From contig MFCX01000036.1 of NCBI GenBank assembly GCA_001777055.1, forward strand, positions 1 through 46,903: DNA of 46,903 bases, in the 5' to 3' direction. Shown in pieces: positions 1 to 7,534 of this stretch. Within the stretch, counting starts at the first letter, position 1. The number at the start of each line of letters is the position of its first letter. The notes beneath the pieces were generated by a model, which had not been told where the DNA came from, searched no databases, and was given only the letters and a program-made list of their open reading frames with translations. Origin of the DNA: Candidatus Daviesbacteria bacterium RIFCSPHIGHO2_02_FULL_39_12. GTDB taxonomy: Bacteria; Patescibacteriota; Microgenomatia; Daviesbacterales; UBA10151. The position numbers and the translations under genes were made by a program.

Positions 1-1347
1 ACCTAAAATTTGCAAAGGCGTTGTTAAAACAAACCCTTGTCCAATAACCATATGTAAAGTATCACCCGGATACCAACCTTGACTCAAGGTTTTTCTTTTC
101 CAGGTATCGTTGGGTATCAAACCGCTTTCTTCCCCCGGTAAATCTATATCCAGCTTCCCTCCTAATTTTAATTTCTTTGCCCATTCTTCCAGGGCATTTT
201 CTCCAATTAACCTGCCTACTGAATAAAAATAGGTATCGTTTGATCTTTGCAGAGCCTTATTTAGATTCACCAACCCTTCTGTTTTACCATATTGATTAAA
301 ATACCAGTTGGTAAATTTATAAGGACCTAAAAACGTCACGCCGTTATCTTCAAAAACAGTGTCCGGCTTAATCTTGCCGGAAACCAAACCAGCCAAAGCG
401 GAAACAATCTTGAAAGTTGAACCCGGAGGATAAGTTCCGGCAATGACCCTATTTAACAAAGGCGAGAAACTTTGTGAAAAAATATCAGAAATTGCAGTAT
501 CATCTATATTTTGGACAATAATATTCGGGTCAAAAGAGGGCAAAGACAGTAGCGCCAAAACCTGACCGGTATTAGGATCCATCGCCACTGCTGCTCCGCA
601 ACAACTGCCTGTTTTACTAATAGTTTGAGTCAGTTGCTCATAAATTTTATCCTGCAAGTCGGCATCCAAAGTCAAGGTTATATTCTGACCGGGAACTGGC
701 GCTATTTGCCTTAAAGTTCTGATTTTTCTGCCTGATGAATCAACTTCAATAATCTCTCCGCCGTCTATACCGCGCAAAACTTCTTCATAGGTCGCTTCTA
801 TACCGGATTGTCCTATCATATCTCCGGGACGATAATTTTTAAACTGCAAGGCATTCAACTGAGCGCCGGAAACCTCTCCCACATAACCTACTACGTGAGC
901 CAATTTTTCTCCCATCGGATAAGAACGAACATTATCAATTTCTAAGCTGACAACCCGGGGGTCGTTTTTCACTTCCATTGCTAAAGATTCCTCGCGGCTA
1001 ATCAATCTAAATTTCTTACTTTGAGGGTCTAATAACCTGAAGGCCGGTAAATTAAATGCCAATATTTTGCCGTTCCTGTCAAAGATGACCCCCCGGGGAG
1101 CATGTATCATCTTGATTTGAATACGGTTACCGTCAGCCAAATCCCTATTGGTTTTTCCTTCCGCAATCTGCAGATGAAAAAGGCGCAAAAACAATATGAA
1201 AAACAAAATTAAACAAAAGACTTGAAAGACCGCTATTCTCCAGGGACTTTTGGTAAAGTGATTACCGAAGCTTGAATCAAAATTAGGCAAAAGAAAATCT
1301 GTCCAGTCGATTTCTCTATTTAATTTCTTTTCTTTCTCATGATACAT
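1..1347 (-). CDS. mrdA: Penicillin-binding protein 2 (elongasome transpeptidase), 3' end beyond window
   Basis: Class B PBP that cross-links peptidoglycan during rod elongation, anchored in the membrane with MreC/MreD. I translated the 449 visible codons. After a hydrophilic start comes one membrane segment (about residues 34-60), then the PBP dimerisation domain (HAPRGVIFDRNG) and the transpeptidase domain with the SxxK motif in PPGSTFK (catalytic Ser) and the SxN motif in RSND. The KTG motif should lie past the window edge. The start ATG at 1347 overlaps the stop codon of mreD by one base (TAATG on the minus strand), so the two are translationally coupled. The family is usually about 600 residues, so roughly a quarter is missing here. 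The identification is firm; only the C-terminus is unseen. Confidence 0.93.
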   Translation of the reverse strand, partial: MYHEKEKKLNREIDWTDFLLPNFDSSFGNHFTKSPWRIAVFQVFCLILFFILFLRLFHLQIAEGKTNRDLADGNRIQIKMIHAPRGVIFDRNGKILAFNLPAFRLLDPQSKKFRLISREESLAMEVKNDPRVVSLEIDNVRSYPMGEKLAHVVGYVGEVSGAQLNALQFKNYRPGDMIGQSGIEATYEEVLRGIDGGEIIEVDSSGRKIRTLRQIAPVPGQNITLTLDADLQDKIYEQLTQTISKTGSCCGAAVAMDPNTGQVLALLSLPSFDPNIIVQNIDDTAISDIFSQSFSPLLNRVIAGTYPPGSTFKIVSALAGLVSGKIKPDTVFEDNGVTFLGPYKFTNWYFNQYGKTEGLVNLNKALQRSNDTYFYSVGRLIGENALEEWAKKLKLGGKLDIDLPGEESGLIPNDTWKRKTLSQGWYPGDTLHMVIGQGFVLTTPLQILG

Positions 1348-1793
1348 TATATTTTTAGTCTGATGTCTTTATGAACAATAAAACGTTCTTCCCATAGTCT
1401 AACTAAATATAAAATTGGTAAGGCTGCTAAACTCTCCCAAAAAACTCTAGGAAAAATTTGAGGAGTTTGCTGCAAAAATAATGAGATCGTCTGTTGATAT
1501 AAAACCAACAGGATTAGGCTTAAAGGCGCTATCAATAATAAATTACCAGCTAGTCTGAATTTAGATAAAGTTTGGGTTGTCTGAATCAAAATTAAGTAAA
1601 ATAGGCTGTTTAACCCCAAAGGAAGTAAGTTTAAATGGGAATCAAACAACCCAAAAGAAAAGGCCAGGAAAAGATTTGCCCTATCCAATTTAATGAAACT
1701 TCTGCAAATTAGAATAATCAGGACTAAATTTATAGGTAAAATAGTAGACTGCAAAAAAGATGCAATTATTAAGATGGCAATTAAAGTCTTCAT
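1347..1793 (-). CDS. mreD: MreD-like rod-shape membrane protein
   Basis: Small integral membrane protein of 148 residues with about four to five hydrophobic segments and a basic C-terminus. MreD proteins are poorly conserved in sequence, so the call rests mainly on size, membrane profile and position between mreC and the PBP2 gene, the canonical mreC-mreD-mrdA order. It probably links MreC and PBP2 in the elongasome. It starts 10 bases after the mreC stop and overlaps the PBP2 start by one base, which indicates one transcript. mreB is not next to it but lies about 4 kb away, separated by the pyrimidine genes. Confidence 0.75.
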   Translation of the reverse strand: MKTLIAILIIASFLQSTILPINLVLIILICRSFIKLDRANLFLAFSFGLFDSHLNLLPLGLNSLFYLILIQTTQTLSKFRLAGNLLLIAPLSLILLVLYQQTISLFLQQTPQIFPRVFWESLAALPILYLVRLWEERFIVHKDIRLKI

Positions 1794-1803
1794 AACTTTT
1801 AAC

Positions 1804-2592
1804 TTATTCCTGTATCACGTACACCAGTTCTAAATCTCTGATATCAAAATTGGCAACAATTTTTGCTTGTTTGAAAACCTGAGTTGCCTGCTCCAAAACT
1901 TTATCTACCCTGCCTAAAATTAAACCCCGTGGCAGGAAAGTTTCAGTCCCTTCTGAATAGACTAAATCTCCCTCATTAATTTTTTCTTCCTGTAGTATTT
2001 TATCAAGTAAAATATCCGCTCCGAATTGCCCCAGTAATATTCCTTTTGCTTTCCCCAAAAGCCCCTGAGAGAAAGCAGCTACCTTGGAATCAGGATCTGT
2101 CAGAAGCTGCACATTAGCGCTTTTTTCTCCCGCCTGAACAATTTTGCCAACAAAGTTATCGTTATAAACTACTGCTGTGCCAACTTTGACACCTGAACTT
2201 GAACCTCTGTCAATTTTAAGATATCTACTAAGTCCAACCGGACGGGCAGGCAATAAATTATAGTTTGCAGGGTCCAAATACTTTTGCTGAGTTAGTTGGC
2301 TTTGCGCCTCAGCCAGTTCTTTTCTTATTCTGGCATTCTCGGATAATAATTGACCAATCTGTCCCTTGAGCGCCTTATTCTCTTGTGAGGCCGAACGTAA
2401 AGCCACGATGAAAAAAAGCTGTTTATCAATGTTTCTTCCGGTTTGATACAACCCAAAAGATATTGGGTTGGTTGCAAAAGACAACATTGACTTAGGTAAG
2501 TTTAAGAAATTAAGTAAATCCGCTGCTAAAATTAAGGATGAAAAAATGATTAAAATAATGAGGAGCTTGAGGTTAGGGAAGACTTGATCCAT
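1804..2592 (-). CDS. mreC: Rod-shape-determining protein MreC
   Basis: Single-pass membrane protein of 262 residues that scaffolds the cell-wall elongation complex outside the membrane. It has an N-terminal membrane anchor (about residues 8-28), a coiled coil (about 65-100, rich in Q/E/L: LRSASQENKALKGQIGQLL), then the double beta-barrel domain with the typical pattern KIDRGSSSGVKVGTAVV and a VGKIVQAGEKSANVQLLTD stretch. It is the first gene of the minus-strand mreC-mreD-mrdA operon and is divergent from pyrF, with a 106-base gap that holds a dispersed repeat. Confidence 0.92.
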   Translation of the reverse strand: MDQVFPNLKLLIILIIFSSLILAADLLNFLNLPKSMLSFATNPISFGLYQTGRNIDKQLFFIVALRSASQENKALKGQIGQLLSENARIRKELAEAQSQLTQQKYLDPANYNLLPARPVGLSRYLKIDRGSSSGVKVGTAVVYNDNFVGKIVQAGEKSANVQLLTDPDSKVAAFSQGLLGKAKGILLGQFGADILLDKILQEEKINEGDLVYSEGTETFLPRGLILGRVDKVLEQATQVFKQAKIVANFDIRDLELVYVIQE

Positions 2593-2619
2593 CGCCGAAA
2601 CAATATATCATAGGTATTT

Positions 2620-2631
2620 CGTCATTGCGAG
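2620..2631 (+). repeat. CGTCATTGCGAG dispersed element, copy 1
   Basis: Core CGTCATTGCGAG followed by GC-rich sequence (to about 2655) in the gap between mreC and pyrF. The same core occurs at 3450, 27809 (reverse) and 36135. It resembles the short dispersed palindromic repeats common in many bacteria. Confidence 0.6.
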
Positions 2632-2698
2632 CCCGAAGGGTGTGGCCCTCGTCAGTTGCAAAGCTTGGCGGGTTTGGGTATATTTATGGGAGTAATGT

Positions 2699-3493
2699 AT
2701 GGCAAGCTTTAAAGATAAATTAAAAGTTAAATGGAACGAGAATAAATTTGTTTGCATTGGTTTGGACAAGGGAGAATTTGAATTTAATAAACAAATTATT
2801 GACCAAACAGCCCAACTTATTTGTGCTTACAAACTTAATAGCGCTTTTTATGAAGCTGAGGGATTAACAGGCAGAACAGCTTTGGAGAAAACTGTTAAGT
2901 ATATTCAAAACCAATATCCTGATGCCGTATTGATTTTTGATGCTAAAAGAGCAGACATTGACAATAGCAACCGAGGTTATGTTAAGGATATTTTTGATAA
3001 TTTAAATTTTGATGCTGTCACAGTTCATCCTTATTTAGGTAAAGAAGCAATGCAGCCATTTTTGAAAAGAGTGGATAAAGGTATTATTGTTTTGGTTAAA
3101 ACTTCAAATCCAGGTGCAGAAGAATTTCAGGATTTAATAGTAAGCTCCCAAAATATCCCTTTATATCAATATATTGCCTCAAAAGTAGCAAATGAGTGGA
3201 ATAAAAATGGAAACTGTGCAGTTGTGGTTGGAGCAACTTATCAAAAGGATCTTAAGATAATCAGAAAAATTGTGTCTGACATGCCAATTCTTGTACCGGG
3301 TATCGGCGCTCAAAACGGAGCCTTAGAAGAAACCTTAAAAAATGGTTTGGATAGTAATAAACAAGGTTTAATTATTTCCTCCTCAAGAGGAATCATTTTT
3401 GCCCAAAATCCCAAGGAAGCCACTTTAAAACTGCATCAGAAAATAGTATCGTCATTGCGAGCTATAGTCCTTCAAAGCGGGAGAATGAAATGA
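2699..3493 (+). CDS. pyrF: Orotidine 5'-phosphate decarboxylase (type 2)
   Basis: Decarboxylates OMP to UMP, the last step of de novo pyrimidine synthesis. It has 264 residues in a TIM barrel. The catalytic Lys/Asp array is visible in LIFDAKRADIDNSNRGY, followed by VTVHPYLG, the phosphate-binding end VPGIGAQNG and IISSSRGI near the C-terminus, all typical of the longer type-2 family. The start at 2699 is supported by a GGGAG ribosome-binding site six bases upstream. The last 14 or so residues are encoded by a copy of the CGTCATTGCGAG repeat (3450) and look like a recent extension after the natural end. It is the first gene of pyrFECD. Confidence 0.93.
   Translation: MASFKDKLKVKWNENKFVCIGLDKGEFEFNKQIIDQTAQLICAYKLNSAFYEAEGLTGRTALEKTVKYIQNQYPDAVLIFDAKRADIDNSNRGYVKDIFDNLNFDAVTVHPYLGKEAMQPFLKRVDKGIIVLVKTSNPGAEEFQDLIVSSQNIPLYQYIASKVANEWNKNGNCAVVVGATYQKDLKIIRKIVSDMPILVPGIGAQNGALEETLKNGLDSNKQGLIISSSRGIIFAQNPKEATLKLHQKIVSSLRAIVLQSGRMK
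3450..3461 (+). repeat. CGTCATTGCGAG dispersed element, copy 2, inside the pyrF 3' end
   Basis: The core sits inside the coding sequence and supplies the final residues of PyrF. The reading frame stays open through it to the TGA at 3491-3493. Confidence 0.6.
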
Positions 3494-3528
3494 TGAAGTA
3501 ATCTGTTTAATGTAATAGAAAAGAAAAT

Positions 3529-4176
3529 ATGATTAATACATCACAAAAAGTAGCCCGAATACTCCTGGAACTTAGTGCTATTAGCTTAAACCTCAAAAAA
3601 CCCTACCGTTATGTTTCCGGTATGTTTTCCCCTGTTTATACAGATTGCCGGGTACTCATGGCTTATCCTGATAAACGCAAACTAATTAGAGATCTTTATA
3701 TAAATGCAGTTAAAAAATCCGGTATTGCCTTTGATGTTGTTGCCGGCACGGCTACAGCCGGCATACCTCATGCTGCCTGGATTGCCGATAAGTTAAACCT
3801 GCCAATGGTGTATGTTCGGGATAAAGCCAAGGATCATGGTAAGGAAAACATGATGGAGGGGATAATTAAAAAAGGACAGAAAGCTGTGGTAATTGAAGAT
3901 TTGGTTTCAACCGGAGAAAGTGCTATTAACAGCGTCAATGCTATAAGAGCTGCCGGCGGACAAGTCTCTGCTGTTTTCTCCATCATCACTTACGGCTTGG
4001 CAGCAGCTGATAAAAATTTAGCTGAAAACGATCTTAAATTAGTCTCTTTGACAGATTTTAACCAGGTAGTCGCTGAAGCTCAAATTATAAACCAAATTAC
4101 CAAAGAAGAAGTGTCAGCAATTTTAGATTGGGCTAAGAATCCTCAAGCTTGGGGGAAAAATTTAGGGCTTGAATAA
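3529..4176 (+). CDS. pyrE: Orotate phosphoribosyltransferase
   Basis: Transfers ribose-5-phosphate from PRPP to orotate, making OMP, the substrate of PyrF. 215 residues, normal length. The PRPP-binding signature is VVIEDLVSTGES (about residues 123-134), preceded by the flexible-loop region VRDKAKDHGKENMMEG and the KPYRYVSGMFSPVYTDCR substrate-side segment. It follows pyrF by 35 bases, and its stop overlaps the pyrC ATG by one base (TAATG), so pyrE and pyrC are translationally coupled. Confidence 0.96.
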   Translation: MINTSQKVARILLELSAISLNLKKPYRYVSGMFSPVYTDCRVLMAYPDKRKLIRDLYINAVKKSGIAFDVVAGTATAGIPHAAWIADKLNLPMVYVRDKAKDHGKENMMEGIIKKGQKAVVIEDLVSTGESAINSVNAIRAAGGQVSAVFSIITYGLAAADKNLAENDLKLVSLTDFNQVVAEAQIINQITKEEVSAILDWAKNPQAWGKNLGLE

Positions 4177-5237
4177 TGATCAAATTGCCTGGACTGATTG
4201 ATACTCATGTACACTTAAGAGAACCCGGTGCCGCTCAAAAAGAAGACTTTGAAACAGGCACCAAAGCAGCTATTGCCGGAGGCTACACTACTATCCTGGA
4301 CATGCCTAATAACCCGGAACCTACTGTTACGCTGAACACCTTAGAGAAGAAGATAACACTTACAAAATCCAGAATTTATTGTGATTTGGGTTTTCATTTT
4401 GGAGCCACTTTAGACTCAGTTGCTTACTTTCCAAAAGTAAAAGATAAAGTCTTCGGGCTGAAAGTTTACATGAACCATACCACAGGCGGCTTACTGCAGG
4501 AAAATCCTCAAGTTTTAAAAAAGATCTTTGAGGCCTGGCTAAACGATAGGGTAATTATGGTCCATGCCGAGGGCCCATCCTTAGAAAAAGCTATAAGTCT
4601 GTCTAAACAATTTAACAGCAAACTGCACGTTTGCCACGTCAGTTTAGCAGAGGAAATAAGATTGATAAAACAGGCTAAAGATCAAAGATTGAGTATAACT
4701 TGCGAAGTGTCCGGGCACCATCTATTTTTGACGGATGAAGATTTAGGAAGATTGGAGGGATTTGGGAAAATGAGACCTCCCCTGCCTTCAAAAAAAGATC
4801 AGAAAGCTTTATGGGAAGCAATTGCAGATGGCACAATTGATACTATAGCCTCAGATCATGCTCCTCATACAAAAGAGGAGAAAAGTAGCAATAACCCGCC
4901 AAACGGAGTTCCGGGTTTAGAAACTACCCTGCCCTTACTTTTAACAGCAGTCAGTGAGGGCAGATTAATCATAGATGACATCATCCGTCTTTGCCACACC
5001 AACCCTAAAAGGATTTTTAATATTCCGGACCAGCCGGACACTTATGTAGAAGTTGATCCAACTATACGCTATACACTATACGCTATACGCTTATACACCA
5101 AATGCTCCTGGACTCCTTTTGAAGGCATGAAAGTTATAGGAAAAATCAAACGGGTAGTTTTAAGAGGAAATTTAGTGTATGATAATGGGCAAGTTTCAGA
5201 CCCACCAAAAGGACAGGTGATCTATCCAAAGAAATGA
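4176..5237 (+). CDS. pyrC: Dihydroorotase with a heptamer-repeat insertion
   Basis: Zinc amidohydrolase that cyclises carbamoyl-aspartate to dihydroorotate. The metal-binding HxH lies in LIDTHVHLREPG (residues 7-18), further ligand His residues are in VMVHAEGPS and KLHVCHVSLAEE, and the catalytic Asp is in IASDHAPHTKEE. The protein has 353 residues and lacks the usual N-terminal beta-domain start. Near the C-terminus, codons about 296-307 are made by four to five copies of CTATACG (5062-5096), giving the odd stretch YTLYAIRLYTK directly before the conserved SWTPFEGMKVIGK. Because the unit is 7 bp, any gain or loss of one copy would shift the frame. The stop overlaps the pyrD start. Confidence 0.94.
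   Translation: MIKLPGLIDTHVHLREPGAAQKEDFETGTKAAIAGGYTTILDMPNNPEPTVTLNTLEKKITLTKSRIYCDLGFHFGATLDSVAYFPKVKDKVFGLKVYMNHTTGGLLQENPQVLKKIFEAWLNDRVIMVHAEGPSLEKAISLSKQFNSKLHVCHVSLAEEIRLIKQAKDQRLSITCEVSGHHLFLTDEDLGRLEGFGKMRPPLPSKKDQKALWEAIADGTIDTIASDHAPHTKEEKSSNNPPNGVPGLETTLPLLLTAVSEGRLIIDDIIRLCHTNPKRIFNIPDQPDTYVEVDPTIRYTLYAIRLYTKCSWTPFEGMKVIGKIKRVVLRGNLVYDNGQVSDPPKGQVIYPKK
5062..5096 (+). repeat. Heptamer array CTATACG inside pyrC
   Basis: Five consecutive 7-base units: CTATACG, CTATACA, CTATACG, CTATACG, CTTATAC. The same unit recurs exactly five times at 7493-7527. Confidence 0.9.
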
Positions 5238-6364
5238 GTACTAACCTACCGGATCCAAAAGAATTTGTAGACCCCAACCAGCCTCCTTTGATATATGAAA
5301 TTGAAAAAAGCTGGGAAGAGGTAATTTCTAAACCTCCTGTATGGCTTTCCCATAAATTCCCTCCGCTTCCAATTGAAGCAAAGTATGAATTTTTGGGGCA
5401 CAAGTTAATTTCCCCTATTGCCATTGCTGCAGGCCCGGCCTCCGGCAAAATTTGGACCGACTTTTATTTTAAAATGGGTTACGGAATGGTCATCCAAAAA
5501 ACCAGAAGAACAGTACCAAGACTATCTAATACGCAACCAAATATTGCCATTGTTTACCTTGACAAACCGGTGGAAGAAGACGGCTTGGGAGAAACTTTAG
5601 CAGCAAGTAACGATCCCAGAGACTTTGAAAAATATAAAAGCATGACCAATTCCTTTGGCAATCCTTCCTCTGATATTTTAACTTGGGCTAAGGAACTACC
5701 TGATCAAAGAAAGATAATGCAACCAGGTCAAATATTAGCATGCAGTGTGACTGCTACCACCCCGGATGAGGCTGCCCAAATAGTGGAAACTGCCTCTGAT
5801 TTACTAGTCGGAGCAACTGCTGCAGTTTTGGGAGGGGCTGATGTCATAGAATTTAATTTAGCTTGTCCCAATGTGACGGAAAATCCCCAGGAAGGCGAGA
5901 TGTTTCAAAATGTCAAGCTTGTTAAATATGTCTTATCAGAATTTAAAAGAAGGTTTCCTAAAATTCCTGTAGGCATCAAATTCGGAGTATACAATTCCAA
6001 AGAACAAATGAAAAAAGTGTTTGCCGAAGCAGGGGAAAATTTGAATTATGTCTCAGGGATTAATGCCTTGAAAATGACGGTCTTAACTCCTGATGGCAGT
6101 GAAATTTTACCCGGCAGGAAAACTTCCGGAGTCTGCGGCATTGCAGATCAAATAATTGCTCTAAAACATATCCGATGGGCAGCCCAAATCAGACAGGAAG
6201 AAGGATTAAAATATCAAATTTTAGGCGGAGGGGGAATTATAGAGCCTTCTGATGCAGATAGATACTTATCAACCGGCGCAGATATGGTCCAAGTGGCAAC
6301 CATAGCCTTAGCAGACCCCTTGCTTGCCTATAAATATAGATTAGGTCATCGTTTAGTAACTTAA
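5234..6364 (+). CDS. pyrD: Dihydroorotate dehydrogenase (class 1-like)
   Basis: FMN enzyme oxidising dihydroorotate to orotate, between PyrC and PyrE in the pathway. 376 residues. Seen: IAIAAGPASGK near the FMN site, TNSFGNPSS (the NSMGLPN loop of the family), NLACPNVTEN with the Asn-x-x-Cys-x-Asn set whose Cys is the class-1 base, IKFG, and the C-terminal flavin-phosphate segments ILGGGGII and GADMVQVATIAL. The N-terminal 70 residues (a proline-rich lead including DPNQPPLIYEIEKSW) are longer than in typical class 1A enzymes. The ATG overlaps the pyrC stop; the 3' end overlaps the convergent mreB stop by 4 bases. No carAB or pyrB is in the window. Confidence 0.93.
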   Translation: MSTNLPDPKEFVDPNQPPLIYEIEKSWEEVISKPPVWLSHKFPPLPIEAKYEFLGHKLISPIAIAAGPASGKIWTDFYFKMGYGMVIQKTRRTVPRLSNTQPNIAIVYLDKPVEEDGLGETLAASNDPRDFEKYKSMTNSFGNPSSDILTWAKELPDQRKIMQPGQILACSVTATTPDEAAQIVETASDLLVGATAAVLGGADVIEFNLACPNVTENPQEGEMFQNVKLVKYVLSEFKRRFPKIPVGIKFGVYNSKEQMKKVFAEAGENLNYVSGINALKMTVLTPDGSEILPGRKTSGVCGIADQIIALKHIRWAAQIRQEEGLKYQILGGGGIIEPSDADRYLSTGADMVQVATIALADPLLAYKYRLGHRLVT

Positions 6365-7431
6365 TATTTACGTAGTCCGCCAGTCACTTTCACTTTGCCT
6401 AAAAGATCCAAATTATTTAAGACTTCTCCGCAACCTCTGACCACTGTGGTTAACGGATCATCTGCCACATAAATTGGCAGCTTTGTTTCTTCGGCAATCC
6501 TTTTATCCAGACCCGGGATTAACGCGCCGCCTCCGGCCAGAAAAATCCCTCTTTCCACTATATCTGTCAAAAGCTCAGGCGGAGTTTCTTCCAAGACTTC
6601 CTTAATAGTAGAAATAATTTGTGAAATGATGGAAGATAGAGCTTCTCTGATCTCTGAAGCAGAAATCTTTAAAGATTTTGGCAAGCCTGTAGCCAAATCT
6701 CTCCCCCTGACAACGGTTGCTTGAGAATCCATTTTATCCACCGGAAAAGCAGACCCAATTTCAATCTTTATATCTTCTGCGCTTTTTTCACCAATTAACA
6801 TGCCATATCTTGTCCGCATATAGGAAACAATGGCTTCATCAAGTTCGTCACCGGCTACTCTGAGAGATCTGTTAATAACCATTCCGCCTAAAGAAATTAC
6901 GGCGATTTCCGTGGTACCCCCCCCAATATCTACGATCATCACACCTTCCGGTTCTTCTACCGGCAATTTTGCCCCAATAGCCGCGGCCATTGGCTCTTCA
7001 ATCAAAAATGCCTCCCTGGCTCCGGCTGACAAGCAAGCATCCTGGACTGCCCTTCTTTCGACTTCAGTCACGCCTGAAGGAATACCTACGGCAACTCTTG
7101 GCTTGGGGATTTTTGGCAGAGACCACATACTTTTTGAAGGGTTGTTGTGAACTTTGCGTATAAAATATCGCAACATAGCCTCTGTAGTATCAAAATCAGA
7201 AATTACCCCGTTTCTTAAGGGCCTGACTGCTTCAATTGCAGCCGGAGTCCTACCCAGCATTCTCTTTGCTTCTGTGCCAATTGCCAAAATTTGCCTGGTT
7301 TTTCTGTGCAATGCTACTACGGTAGGTTCTCTGATAACTATACCTTTGTTTTTTACCAAAACCAGAGTATTAACTGTACCCAAATCAATACCAACGTCAT
7401 GAGCAAAATAGCTCCAAAACCTATTCAACAT
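6361..7431 (-). CDS. mreB: Actin-like shape protein MreB
   Basis: Bacterial actin that orients wall synthesis in rod cells. 356 residues, full length. The nucleotide motifs are clear: phosphate-1 VGIDLGTVNTLVLVKNKGIV near the N-terminus, phosphate-2 VMIVDIGGGTTEIAVISLGG at about 163-182, and the adenosine motif GIFLAGGGALIPGLDKRI at about 294-311. An amphipathic N-terminus (MLNRFWSYF) likely binds the membrane. It runs convergent to pyrD and divergent from the 7535 gene, and is separated from mreCD-mrdA by the pyrimidine operon. Confidence 0.97.
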   Translation of the reverse strand: MLNRFWSYFAHDVGIDLGTVNTLVLVKNKGIVIREPTVVALHRKTRQILAIGTEAKRMLGRTPAAIEAVRPLRNGVISDFDTTEAMLRYFIRKVHNNPSKSMWSLPKIPKPRVAVGIPSGVTEVERRAVQDACLSAGAREAFLIEEPMAAAIGAKLPVEEPEGVMIVDIGGGTTEIAVISLGGMVINRSLRVAGDELDEAIVSYMRTRYGMLIGEKSAEDIKIEIGSAFPVDKMDSQATVVRGRDLATGLPKSLKISASEIREALSSIISQIISTIKEVLEETPPELLTDIVERGIFLAGGGALIPGLDKRIAEETKLPIYVADDPLTTVVRGCGEVLNNLDLLGKVKVTGGLRKY

Positions 7432-7492
7432 GAATGGAGTTTAACATATTAATCAGGGAATAGTTAAGTAGCGTTTAGGATTCAGTTGACAA

Positions 7493-7527
7493 CTATACGC
7501 TATACGCTATACGCTATACGCTATACG
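7493..7527 (+). repeat. Heptamer array, five exact CTATACG copies
   Basis: Perfect tandem array in the gap between divergent mreB and the 7535 gene, ending eight bases before the ATG at 7535. The unit matches the array inside pyrC. Confidence 0.92.
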
Positions 7528-7534
7528 CTGTCTT

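Noticed and set aside
2593..2698. Replication origin or DnaA boxes in the mreC-pyrF gap
   Set aside because: There is no cluster of TTATCCACA-type boxes; only the dispersed repeat is present.
5062..5096. CRISPR array
   Set aside because: Repeat units are 7-9 bp with no spacers, and no cas genes are present anywhere in the window.
6830..7402. Plus-strand open frames inside mreB
   Set aside because: They are antisense shadows of a fully conserved gene, without ribosome-binding sites or recognisable domains.
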